Shown here one piece after another: positions 14,944-22,561 of a stretch of 27,117 bases of DNA (its first letter is position 1; each line of letters starts with the position of its first letter). This DNA comes from JBBSWB01 sp038046465 (lineage in GTDB: Archaea; Nanobdellota; Nanobdellia; Woesearchaeales; GW2011-AR9). The DNA lies in the NCBI GenBank assembly GCA_038046465.1, contig JBBSWB010000050.1:1-27117 (forward strand), read 5' to 3'. The notes beneath the pieces were generated by a model, which was not told the origin of the DNA, made no database searches, and saw only the letters and a program-made list of their open reading frames with translations. The position numbers and the translations under genes are program-made.

Positions 14944-15456
14944 CTACCACTTAACATTCTGAATCTTCAGCCAATAACTGATATGATTGGCAGCTATATG
15001 TAAAAGAGGGCTGGCTATTAACAGAACCACAACAACTTCTACGCGAGGAATGTACACGAAAAAACTTAACAGCAATCCGCCAAAAACAAAGTCTAATTGA
15101 TCCCAGACCGGCCAAGGTTGCCCGGGCTTAAGGTTGTTCTTTCGCTTATAATAACTTTTAATGATGTCGCCTAAAATAACACCTGCGCCCATCAAAAAAC
15201 CCAGCAATATTGAAAATCCACCATAATCAATAAGGGCCAGGCGTTCAAAACCTCTCAGATAAAAATATTTTTGCAGCCAAAAAACTAATGCTCCGGTAAG
15301 CACCGCTACAACTAAACCCCGCCAGGTTTTGTTTTTTCCGAATAACCTCTGATAAATAGGTTGATTACCTAAAGGAATCCACTTAAACAAAACCGGAGCC
15401 ATATTGGCAAAATAAGCCGGCAGGAAAAAATACAGGCATTTAAGTATAAATAGCAT
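14944..15456 (-). CDS. carS: CDP-archaeol synthase
   Basis: CarS condenses CTP with unsaturated archaetidic acid (digeranylgeranylglyceryl phosphate) to form CDP-archaeol, the activated precursor of archaeal polar lipids. The 170-residue membrane protein has the family segments GKNKTWRG (40-47), GVILGDIIKSYYKRK (about 92-106), and PVWDQLDFVFGG (about 116-127), whose acidic residues bind metal and CTP in the family. Four or five transmembrane helices are visible. The start has a minus-strand TTTAAATAA box at 15478-15486, centred about 26 bases upstream, so the mRNA is probably leaderless. It neighbours a likely user of its product. Confidence 0.93.
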   Translation of the reverse strand: MLFILKCLYFFLPAYFANMAPVLFKWIPLGNQPIYQRLFGKNKTWRGLVVAVLTGALVFWLQKYFYLRGFERLALIDYGGFSILLGFLMGAGVILGDIIKSYYKRKNNLKPGQPWPVWDQLDFVFGGLLLSFFVYIPRVEVVVVLLIASPLLHIAANHISYWLKIQNVKW

Positions 15457-15603
15457 AACTAATAGGAATTATCTAGATTATTTAAAGGTAATTATTTTAC
15501 AAAAAAATAAAATCAGCGATAGATCAGTGATTAGTTCTTCAACAGTAATAATTGGTTCTCATCAAATCAATTAACTGAAATAGGTATTTTCCAGTAATAA
15601 AAA

Positions 15604-15616
15604 ACATTTAAATAAA
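15604..15616 (+). promoter_or_regulatory. TATA box upstream of the first ribonucleotide reductase
   Basis: CATTTAAATAAAC is the best box in the 261-base gap between carS and the reductase. It would give a leader of about 80 bases that holds a GGGGGTGG stretch at 15644-15651, too far from the ATG to act as SD. A weaker box (TTAAATATC, 15694-15702) is closer to the gene. Nothing else is recognised in the gap. Confidence 0.4.
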
Positions 15617-15717
15617 CTAAGAAACTATCATTAAAATCAGTAAAGGGGGTGGACTATTTATTTTATTAGTTAGCTAAACTAAACCAATTTGAATTAAATA
15701 TCTCCTCTTGATTAAAA

Positions 15718-18700
15718 ATGGAGCAAACACAAGACATTATTACTGAAAAAAGAGGACTGGAAATATCCCGATATTTTACTAAAGAAGGCACTAACCCTTT
15801 TGATTTATGTATTTATGAAGAAAGATCCTCCGTTATTAAAAATCCTGACGGCTCAATTATTTTTCAGATGGACAACGTGGAAGTTCCACGTACGTGGAGT
15901 CAAGTGGCTACGGATATTCTTGCCCAAAAATATTTCCGAAAAACGGGCGTTCCTTTAAAAAATCGCAGCGGCGAACCTTTGCTTGATGAAAATGGAAAAA
16001 TAATTCTGGGAAGTGAGACCAGCATAAAACAAGTCGCCCATAGGATTGCCGGCTGTTGGCGATACTGGGGTGAAAAACATAATTATTTTGCTTCCAAACG
16101 GGACGCAGATATTTTTTATGATGAAATGGTCTTTATGATCATCAACCAATATGCTGCTCCCAATAGCCCCCAATGGTTTACTACCGGACTGAATTGGGCT
16201 TATGGGCATACCGGATTAGCACAAGGACATAGTTACATAAATCCGGTAACTAAGCAATTAGAATATTCTCAAGATGCTTATACGCGCTCCCAGCCCCATG
16301 CTTGTTTTATTCAACATATTGACGACGATTTAGTAAAAGAAGGGGGAATATTTAGTTTATTAGTAAGAGAAGCACGCGTGTTTAAATATGGTGGTGGAAC
16401 GGGAAGTAATTTCTCGCAATTACGGGGAAAAGGAGAAAATCTTTCTGGCGGAGGAGCCAGTTCCGGATTAATGAGCTTTCTTAAAATATTTGATGCTGCT
16501 GCCGGAAGCGTTAAGTCGGGAGGAACAACCAGAAGAGCGGCTAAGATGGTCTGCTTAGATCTTGATCACCCCGAAATTGAAGAATTTATTTGGTGGAAAG
16601 TAAAAGAAGAAGAAAAAGTTGCCGGCTTAGTTGCTGGAAGTAAAATTCTTAAGGAAAAAATTACTAACTTAATTGAAGCAGCTAAGAATAAAGAAAATCC
16701 TCTGGAAGATAAAGAAGTGCAAAGGACTTTGCGCGAAGCAGCTGCAGGAAAAATACCGCTTAATTATCTGGTTCGAGCTTTAGATTTAACCAAACAAGGA
16801 CGCACCTTGCCTTTACGCGAATTTGATACTCATTACGAATCAGAAGCCTATGTAACTGTATCTGGACAGAATAGCAATAATTCGGTTCGCATTCCTAATG
16901 CTTTTTTTGAATGTTTAAACGAAAAAAAGGATTGGAAATTAAAAGCTAGAAGAACTGGAGAAACCCTCAAAGTGATTCCGGCAGAAAAATTATGGAATGA
17001 TATTGGTTATTGTGCTTGGGCTTCTGCTGATCCAGGAGTGCAGTATGATACGACCATCAATGAATGGCATACCTGCCCAGCTGGAGGAAGAATCAACAGC
17101 AGTAATCCTTGCAGCGAATATATGTTTCTCGACGATACCGCTTGTAATTTAGCCTCTCTTAACTTAATTAAGTTTTATGATGAAAATAAAGAAAGATTTG
17201 ATGTGCAGGGATACCGGCAGGCACTCCGGTTGTGGACCATTGCTTTAGAGATTTCCGTGCTGATGGCTCATTTCCCGTCTGAAGAAATTGCCCGAAAGAG
17301 TTACGAGTACCGAACTTTAGGATTAGGATTTGCCAATATCGGAGCTTTGCTGATGATCCAAGGCGTGCCTTATGATAGTGATAAAGGGAGAACAATTTCG
17401 GCAGCCTTAGCCGCAATAATGACTGGTGAGAGTTATGCTACTTCCGCAGAGATGGCTGGTATTCTGGGTACGTTTGAACGATTTGAAGAAAATAAAGAAG
17501 CTATGCTGCGAGTAATCAGAAATCATCGCCGCGCCGCATATGGTGAAAAAAATTATGAAACCCTGCAAGTAAAACCTATCGCTCTTGACCAATATGTTTG
17601 TCCAGTAGAATTATTAGAAGCTGCGCGCAATGCGTGGGATAGAGCTTTGCGATTAGGTGAACAGAAAGGGTTTAGAAATGCTCAGGTAACTGTTATTGCT
17701 CCAACTGGAACCATCGGTTTAGTAATGGATTGCGACACTACTGGCATTGAACCTGATTATGCTTTAGTAAAACACAAAAAGCTGGCCGGCGGTGGATTTT
17801 TTAAAATTGTAAACCAATCTGTACCCAAATCCTTGAAACGATTGGGTTATGATAAAGAACAAATAAAAGAAATCATTATTTATTGTTTAGGGCATGGTTC
17901 TTTGGAAAAATGCCCAACCATCAATCCGGAATCACTGTTAAATAAAGGCCTGCGTTTAGAAGAAATAAAAAGAATTGATGCCGAACTAAAAAATGCCGTC
18001 GATATTCGCTATCCTTTTAACCGCTGGACTTTAGGTGAAGAAACTTACTGTCGGATCATGCAGGGAAAATCAGTAGATCTGCTTACCGCTTTAGGATATT
18101 CTTCCGCAGAGATAGACTTAGCCAATGAATATGTCTGCGGCACTAATACGATAGAAGGTGCTCCTCATTTAAAAGACGAACATTATCCGGTATTTGACTG
18201 TGCCAATAATTGCGGTAAAAAAGGAAAAAGATTTATCCATCCTTATGGACACTTAAAGATGGTCGCCGCAGTGCAGCCTTTTATTTCTGGCGCTATTTCT
18301 AAAACCGTTAACATGCCTCGGGAATGGAACATTGAACAAATTAAAAAAGTTTATTACGATGCCTGGACGATGATGATCAAAGGAGTTGCTTTATACCGGG
18401 ACGGATGTAAATTATCACAACCCTTGACTTCAAATTTCCAGGAACATTCTTGCTTAACCAAAATATTGCAGGAAAAAGAAGAAAAAAAGGAAACGGAAAA
18501 AACTGTTAAAGAAATTATTAGGAAAAAAGTAAAAGTAGGAGCAAAAACCTTAACTCTTTCTGCAAATCTAAATTCGGGAAAAGTTACGGACATCTCCTAT
18601 AACATTAATGACCTATCTTTAACTCAGCAATTGATGATGAATGCGTTAGTAAACACGATTAGTTTAGGTTTAGGACAAGGTCTTAAACCCGGAGTGATTG

Positions 18701-18966
18701 CTAACAACCTGAAGCTAGATTTAAATTTAGAAGGGCATCCGCTGATCAGCGAATTGCAATCCTTTTTACAGGAGTTTGAAGAAGAGAGCTCTTATGATTC
18801 TTCGAATTTGCCTAAATCTGTTGTAATCAGAGATGCCGAAATTAAAAATCCTGAAACCAAAACCCTTCTGCAAAAAAAATGTTCTTCTTGCGGTGCTGCC
18901 CAACTAAGGCAAAACGGCACCTGCATGCTCTGTGAAGTGTGCGGAGAAACTACCGGGTGCAGTTAA
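15718..18966 (+). CDS. nrdJ: Adenosylcobalamin-dependent ribonucleotide reductase (class II), complete
   Basis: It reduces ribonucleotides to deoxyribonucleotides using a thiyl radical made from adenosylcobalamin, without oxygen or a second subunit. The 1082-residue protein fits the long NrdJ type. Conserved parts are HACFIQ (redox Cys196), GGGTGSNFSQLRGKGE, and the active site N463-P-C465-S-E467 (radical Cys465, Glu467). Then come the second redox Cys476 in LDDTACNLASLNL and the PTGTIG loop. The C-terminal tail is Cys-rich (KKCSSCGAAQ, CMLCEVCGETTGCS), suited to pass electrons from a thioredoxin-like donor and perhaps to bind zinc. No ATP-cone is seen at the N-terminus. A second, different class II reductase follows, then a B12 adenosyltransferase, all on the same strand. 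Confidence 0.95.
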   Translation: MEQTQDIITEKRGLEISRYFTKEGTNPFDLCIYEERSSVIKNPDGSIIFQMDNVEVPRTWSQVATDILAQKYFRKTGVPLKNRSGEPLLDENGKIILGSETSIKQVAHRIAGCWRYWGEKHNYFASKRDADIFYDEMVFMIINQYAAPNSPQWFTTGLNWAYGHTGLAQGHSYINPVTKQLEYSQDAYTRSQPHACFIQHIDDDLVKEGGIFSLLVREARVFKYGGGTGSNFSQLRGKGENLSGGGASSGLMSFLKIFDAAAGSVKSGGTTRRAAKMVCLDLDHPEIEEFIWWKVKEEEKVAGLVAGSKILKEKITNLIEAAKNKENPLEDKEVQRTLREAAAGKIPLNYLVRALDLTKQGRTLPLREFDTHYESEAYVTVSGQNSNNSVRIPNAFFECLNEKKDWKLKARRTGETLKVIPAEKLWNDIGYCAWASADPGVQYDTTINEWHTCPAGGRINSSNPCSEYMFLDDTACNLASLNLIKFYDENKERFDVQGYRQALRLWTIALEISVLMAHFPSEEIARKSYEYRTLGLGFANIGALLMIQGVPYDSDKGRTISAALAAIMTGESYATSAEMAGILGTFERFEENKEAMLRVIRNHRRAAYGEKNYETLQVKPIALDQYVCPVELLEAARNAWDRALRLGEQKGFRNAQVTVIAPTGTIGLVMDCDTTGIEPDYALVKHKKLAGGGFFKIVNQSVPKSLKRLGYDKEQIKEIIIYCLGHGSLEKCPTINPESLLNKGLRLEEIKRIDAELKNAVDIRYPFNRWTLGEETYCRIMQGKSVDLLTALGYSSAEIDLANEYVCGTNTIEGAPHLKDEHYPVFDCANNCGKKGKRFIHPYGHLKMVAAVQPFISGAISKTVNMPREWNIEQIKKVYYDAWTMMIKGVALYRDGCKLSQPLTSNFQEHSCLTKILQEKEEKKETEKTVKEIIRKKVKVGAKTLTLSANLNSGKVTDISYNINDLSLTQQLMMNALVNTISLGLGQGLKPGVIANNLKLDLNLEGHPLISELQSFLQEFEEESSYDSSNLPKSVVIRDAEIKNPETKTLLQKKCSSCGAAQLRQNGTCMLCEVCGETTGCS

Positions 18967-19027
18967 GAGTTTTAGCATAAATTCAACTAAAAAACCTAAA
19001 TTTTTTATATCAGACTAGTTTTAAACA

Positions 19028-19037
19028 TATTTATAAG
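19028..19037 (+). promoter_or_regulatory. TATA box upstream of the second ribonucleotide reductase
   Basis: ATATTTATAA lies about 58 bases before ATG 19090. It predicts a start near 19058 and a short leader that includes the SD (AGGAG, 19057-19061) of a 9-codon upstream reading frame. Confidence 0.4.
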
Positions 19038-19075
19038 GCCCTTGGTAAGCTTATTTAGGAGCTTTTTATGGGCCT
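19036..19075 (+). promoter_or_regulatory. Stem-loop over the start region of the second reductase
   Basis: AGGCCC (19036-19041) pairs with GGGCCT (19070-19075) and AAGCT (19047-19051) with AGCTT (19060-19064). Between them 43-45 can pair with 66-68, leaving an 8-base loop. On a read-through transcript from the first reductase this would bury the SD and ATG of the upstream mini-frame. If transcription starts near 19058, the stem would not form. Confidence 0.4.
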
Positions 19076-19097
19076 ATTTGATATCAAAAATGACTGA
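19068..19097 (+). CDS. 9-codon upstream reading frame overlapping the second reductase start
   Basis: ATG 19068 has a well-spaced SD (AGGAG, six bases upstream) and encodes MGLFDIKND, ending at TGA 19095-19097. The reductase ATG (19090) overlaps its end in another frame. It could couple or attenuate translation. Alternatively it may be the true reductase start if one base of the A5 run (19086-19090) is an indel error. Confidence 0.35.
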   Translation: MGLFDIKND

Positions 19098-21189
19098 AGA
19101 AAAAGAAAAAACACCCGTATCTGAACCGACTGAAATTAAAAAAATAATCAAACGAGATGAAAAAATAGTCGACTTTGATGTAGAAAAAATTAAAGAAGCA
19201 ATTTCTCAGGCAATAGAATCAGTTGATGAACCAAACCCCAATCTTGCTCATTCGTTAACCCAAGAAGTGGTTAAGCTGTTAAACAAAAATTTTAGCAAGG
19301 CTTCTCCTCCAACCGTTGATGACGTACAAGATTTAGTTGAAAAAGTGTTAATAGAAGAAGGGCAGGCGCAAACTGCTAAAGCATACATCCTTTACCGCCA
19401 CAAAAAAGATGAAGAAAGAGAAAGGAGAGCTTTGATTCTAGGCAAGGAAGAAGCAGGAGAAAATTTAATTTTTTCTAATGAAGCGTTACGAATCCTAAAA
19501 GAGCGTTACTTACTTAAAAATTCGGAAGGGGAAATCATAGAAACACCTAAAGGGATGTTACAACGAGTTGCTAAGAATATTGCTAAAGCAGATGCTATTT
19601 ATGGGGCAGCTAAAGAAGACGTAAAAAAAACTGAAGAAACCTTTTTTAATTTGATGACAGAATTAAAATTCCTGCCTAACTCACCAACATTGATGAATGC
19701 AGGAACAAATAACCAGCAATTGGGTTCCTGTTTTGTTCTGCCGGTAGAAGACGATATGGAAGGTATTTTTAATTCATTGAAACATGCTGCTTTAATCCAT
19801 CAACGGGGCAGTGGAACGGGTTTTTCATTTTCACGATTAAGACCAAAAGGAGATTTTGTCGGTAAAAACGCTGGCGTGGCTGCCGGCCCGGTAGCTTTCT
19901 TGAAAGTTTATGATAAAGCATTGGAAACGATTAAACAAGGAGGGGTTCGTCCCGGTGCAAATATGGCCGTATTGCGGGTGGACCATCCCGACATCATTAG
20001 ATTCATCGAGGCTAAACGTAACCAGCCTTCACTTAAAAATTTTAATCTTTCGGTTGCTGTGACGGATCGATTTATGAAAGCAGTTGAAGCAGATCGGGAA
20101 TATTTTGTAGTAAATCCAAAATCAGACAAATTTGTCGGTAAATTAAGAGCAAAAGATGTCTTTGCTATGATTACTCAAAATGCCTGGAAAACTGGGGATC
20201 CCGGATTGATTTTTATCGACGAGATTAATCGAAAACATCCGGTTAAAAACTTAGGGGAAATTGAAACAACTAACCAATGCGGCGAAGCACCCCTTCTTCC
20301 TTATGAAGGAATCATCTTGGGATCGCTTAACTTAAATAAATTTATCAAATATGATTTGGAGTCTAAACCGGAAGATATTGCTTGGGAAGATTTGCGGGAA
20401 GGAGTACGGGTTGCGGTTCATTTTTTGGATAATGTTATTGATATGAATTCTTATCCTTCTAAAAAAATTGAGGAACAGACTAAAAACACCCGAAAATTTG
20501 GATTGGGAATAATGGGCTTTGCAGACCTGTTAATTAAACTAAAAATAAAATATGATTCTGAAGAAGGTTTAGTTATCGCCGAAAAATTAGTTTCATTTAT
20601 CAAAGAATCAGCATACCAAAAATCATTTGAACTTGCTGAAAAAAGAGGGGTATTTCCGGCCTGGAAAGAATCAGAGCATGAGAAAGCAGGTAAAAAAATG
20701 CGTAATGCTACTTGCCTGTCCATTTCCCCCACTGGAACTATCAGCATTTTAGCGGGAGCTTCTTCTGGCTGTGAACCTCTGTTTGCTATCTCTTATCAAA
20801 GATCGTTGTTGGGGGATAAAGAATTAGTTTACCTTAATGCTGAATTTGAAAAAGTAGCTAAAGAAAAAGGATTTTATTCTTCAGAATTAATTAGGAATAT
20901 TGCTCATGTAGGCAGCGTCCAAGAATTTAAAGATATCCCTAAATCGATTAGAGACGTATTTGTTACCGCTCAAGAAATTAGCCCAGAATGGCACGTAAAA
21001 ATGCAATCTACTTTGCAGAAGCACGTTGATAATTCCATTTCTAAAACCATTAATTTTCCGCATACTGCAGCTATCAAAGATGTTGAAGACGCTTACTTGT
21101 ACGCTTGGAAAGCTAAATGTAAAGGCATCACTATTTACCGTGATGGAAGCTATGAAGACCAAGTAATCAATATTGGCGAGAATAATTAA
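19090..21189 (+). CDS. nrdJ: Second class II-like ribonucleotide reductase, with ATP-cone, lacking one redox Cys
   Basis: This 699-residue paralogue is not a copy of the preceding reductase. It begins with an ATP-cone domain (about 17-110; IIKRDEKIVDFDVEKIKEAI and later YILYRHKKDEERERRA), the allosteric module. The barrel shows LGSCFVLPVEDD (Cys214), RGSGTGFSFSRLRPKGD, and the active site NQCGE with radical Cys397 and Glu399, then PTGTIS. Class I and II enzymes have a second redox Cys 11 residues after the radical Cys, in a CNLGS context. Here that residue is Ile408 (YEGIILGS). The C-terminus ends 12 residues after YRDGS with no Cys pair. The usual disulfide turnover is therefore unlikely. 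I chose ATG 19090; the longer TTG 19042 start lies too close to the TATA box. Confidence 0.9.
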   Translation: MTEEKEKTPVSEPTEIKKIIKRDEKIVDFDVEKIKEAISQAIESVDEPNPNLAHSLTQEVVKLLNKNFSKASPPTVDDVQDLVEKVLIEEGQAQTAKAYILYRHKKDEERERRALILGKEEAGENLIFSNEALRILKERYLLKNSEGEIIETPKGMLQRVAKNIAKADAIYGAAKEDVKKTEETFFNLMTELKFLPNSPTLMNAGTNNQQLGSCFVLPVEDDMEGIFNSLKHAALIHQRGSGTGFSFSRLRPKGDFVGKNAGVAAGPVAFLKVYDKALETIKQGGVRPGANMAVLRVDHPDIIRFIEAKRNQPSLKNFNLSVAVTDRFMKAVEADREYFVVNPKSDKFVGKLRAKDVFAMITQNAWKTGDPGLIFIDEINRKHPVKNLGEIETTNQCGEAPLLPYEGIILGSLNLNKFIKYDLESKPEDIAWEDLREGVRVAVHFLDNVIDMNSYPSKKIEEQTKNTRKFGLGIMGFADLLIKLKIKYDSEEGLVIAEKLVSFIKESAYQKSFELAEKRGVFPAWKESEHEKAGKKMRNATCLSISPTGTISILAGASSGCEPLFAISYQRSLLGDKELVYLNAEFEKVAKEKGFYSSELIRNIAHVGSVQEFKDIPKSIRDVFVTAQEISPEWHVKMQSTLQKHVDNSISKTINFPHTAAIKDVEDAYLYAWKAKCKGITIYRDGSYEDQVINIGENN

Positions 21190-21330
21190 TGCTGAAGAAA
21201 TTAATATTGGATAATAATAAAAAACCTTAAACAAACATACAGATATTAAAGATTATAATTGTTCGTTAATTAGTCGTTACAAAAAATTTAACAAAAAATA
21301 TTTTTAGAAAAACAAATTAAATTTTTAGAG

Positions 21331-21954
21331 ATGAAAGCTGGACAAGTTCATGTTTATACTGGGGATGGTAAAGGAAAAACTACTGCTGCTTTAGGCTTGG
21401 CCTTAAGAGCAGTCGGGCAGGGCTTGAAAGTAGTGATGATCCAGTTTATGAAAGGGGGCAAATATACTGGAGAATATGTTGCTGCTAACAATTATCTTCC
21501 TAATTTTAAAATCTTACAGTTTGGCCGCCCTTGCATCAAGCAGCCAAAACAGCTTAAATTAAGCGGATTTAATCCGGGGCTAACTCAACCAGAACAATTT
21601 AATTCTGTGCACGAAGATATCGATTGCGGCGATTGTAAATATTGTTTTCTTAATGACGACATTCAAAGAGATTATGTTGAAGAAGGTTTTAATAAAGCCT
21701 CAGAATTAATCTTGTCGGGCAAATATGATTTGGTGATATTAGATGAAATTAATTTAAGTATGCACCTCGGATTTATTAATCCCAAATTAGTGCTTAACTT
21801 GATTACCAACAAGCCGGAACTGGTTGAAATTATTCTTACTGGAAGAAATGCGCCTGCAGAAATACTTGCTGCTGCCGATTTGATTACTGAAATGAAAATG
21901 AGTCGGCATTATTATAATACGGGCACTAGCGCCAGAAGAGGAGTTGAGTATTAA
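21331..21954 (+). CDS. cobO: Cob(I)alamin adenosyltransferase (CobA/CobO/BtuR family)
   Basis: It transfers the adenosyl group of ATP to the reduced cobalt of corrinoids, making adenosylcobalamin. The 207-residue protein has the P-loop GDGKGKTT (11-18), VVMIQFMKGG (34-43), VILDEINL, and a GRNAPAEI segment near the C-terminus, all typical of the CobO family. An additional Cys cluster, Cys68 plus C99-x2-C102-x2-C105 (DCGDCKYCF), sits in the middle and may bind a metal. It lies downstream of two AdoCbl-dependent ribonucleotide reductases and probably supplies their cofactor. No other B12 synthesis gene is seen, so salvage of corrinoid is likely (inference). An AT-rich box near 21294-21306 may be its promoter. 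Confidence 0.93.
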   Translation: MKAGQVHVYTGDGKGKTTAALGLALRAVGQGLKVVMIQFMKGGKYTGEYVAANNYLPNFKILQFGRPCIKQPKQLKLSGFNPGLTQPEQFNSVHEDIDCGDCKYCFLNDDIQRDYVEEGFNKASELILSGKYDLVILDEINLSMHLGFINPKLVLNLITNKPELVEIILTGRNAPAEILAAADLITEMKMSRHYYNTGTSARRGVEY

Positions 21955-22197
21955 AAGGTTTAAGTGAGAGTTAGGATTTTCTAAAACCAAACATTTATTA
22001 ATTAATAAAATTACCTTCTAACCATCTGATTCCTTACTGAGGAAAAAGAGGTGTGTTTTTGAGCAATCTGGGGTTTTGGCTCCAGTAGCTCTTATAAATT
22101 CTTAATTAATTAGTTTTGATTGTTAAGTTTAATGTTACTCTGGATTTTTAGTCTTAATAATAATAATAGAAAAAATTATTAGATTTATTTTTATAAT
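21955..22197. other. Intergenic gap with one small stem-loop
   Basis: The gap is AT-rich except for 22020-22092. There GAGC (22061-22064) pairs with GCTC (22088-22091) and CTGGGG (22068-22073) with CTCCAG (22080-22085), enclosing a 6-base loop. It lies on the plus strand after cobO and may be a 3' end structure or part of a small RNA. No TATA box or conserved box motif decides this. Confidence 0.35.
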
Positions 22198-22380
22198 TTA
22201 CGGGTTTATCTTTTTAATTAATTTCTTCAGATGGTCTAATTGCACATGTATCATATAAAGCTTTGTATCAGCTTCCTTAATCTTTCCTTTTTTCATTAAG
22301 CTAATACACTCTGCAATCTCCTGTTGCATCAAATCTATATCGCCTTCTAATTCTTCTTTCTTTCTAAACCATATTGCCAT
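22198..22380 (-). CDS. Small helical protein, 60 residues, unknown
   Basis: The sequence is charged and predicted to form a two-helix hairpin: LEGDIDLMQQEIAECISLMK, then GKIKEADTKLYMIHVQLDHLKKL, which resembles a TPR-like or coiled pair. No family is recognised and there is no signal peptide. Translation support is good: GGGTGAT lies just upstream of the ATG on the minus strand, a strong archaeal SD, and a TATA box (GTATATAAAAAAAG on the minus strand, near 22430-22441) would give a leader of about 30 bases. A further AT-rich box at 22395-22405 is closer than usual. Confidence 0.7.
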   Translation of the reverse strand: MAIWFRKKEELEGDIDLMQQEIAECISLMKKGKIKEADTKLYMIHVQLDHLKKLIKKINP

Positions 22381-22429
22381 TAATTATCACCCGAGTATAA
22401 AAAATGCGAGAACTTTATAATCCTTTCTT

Positions 22430-22441
22430 TTTTTATATACA
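22430..22441 (-). promoter_or_regulatory. TATA box for the 60-residue protein
   Basis: On the minus strand TATATAAAAAAAG predicts a transcription start near 22409, giving a short leader with the SD GGGTGAT (22386-22392 region). Confidence 0.45.
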
Positions 22442-22523
22442 CTCAAAAACCCTTGCATCCTATCTCAATAAGCCACAAGAGTAAAACTCTCGCAACTGTT
22501 CAGGTTTTCCTTGCAGCTCTTCG

Positions 22524-22549
22524 AATTTTTCCCTTATTGTCGAAAAATT
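22524..22549 (-). terminator. Possible terminator of the thymidine-kinase-like gene
   Basis: A perfect 8-base inverted repeat (AATTTTTC with GAAAAATT, 10-base loop) begins 13 bases after the stop codon on the minus strand. The stem itself contains T-rich sequence. No long T run follows, so the call is tentative. Confidence 0.35.
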
Positions 22550-22561
22550 GTATAATCCTCA

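Noticed and set aside
15457..15717. Possible cobalamin riboswitch before the first reductase
   Set aside because: No B12-box-like conserved segment or suitable helices were seen in the gap, and such riboswitches are not expected in archaea.
19042..19089. Longer TTG start of the second reductase
   Set aside because: It lies a few bases past the TATA-like box and upstream of the expected transcript start; the ATP-cone begins well after ATG 19090.
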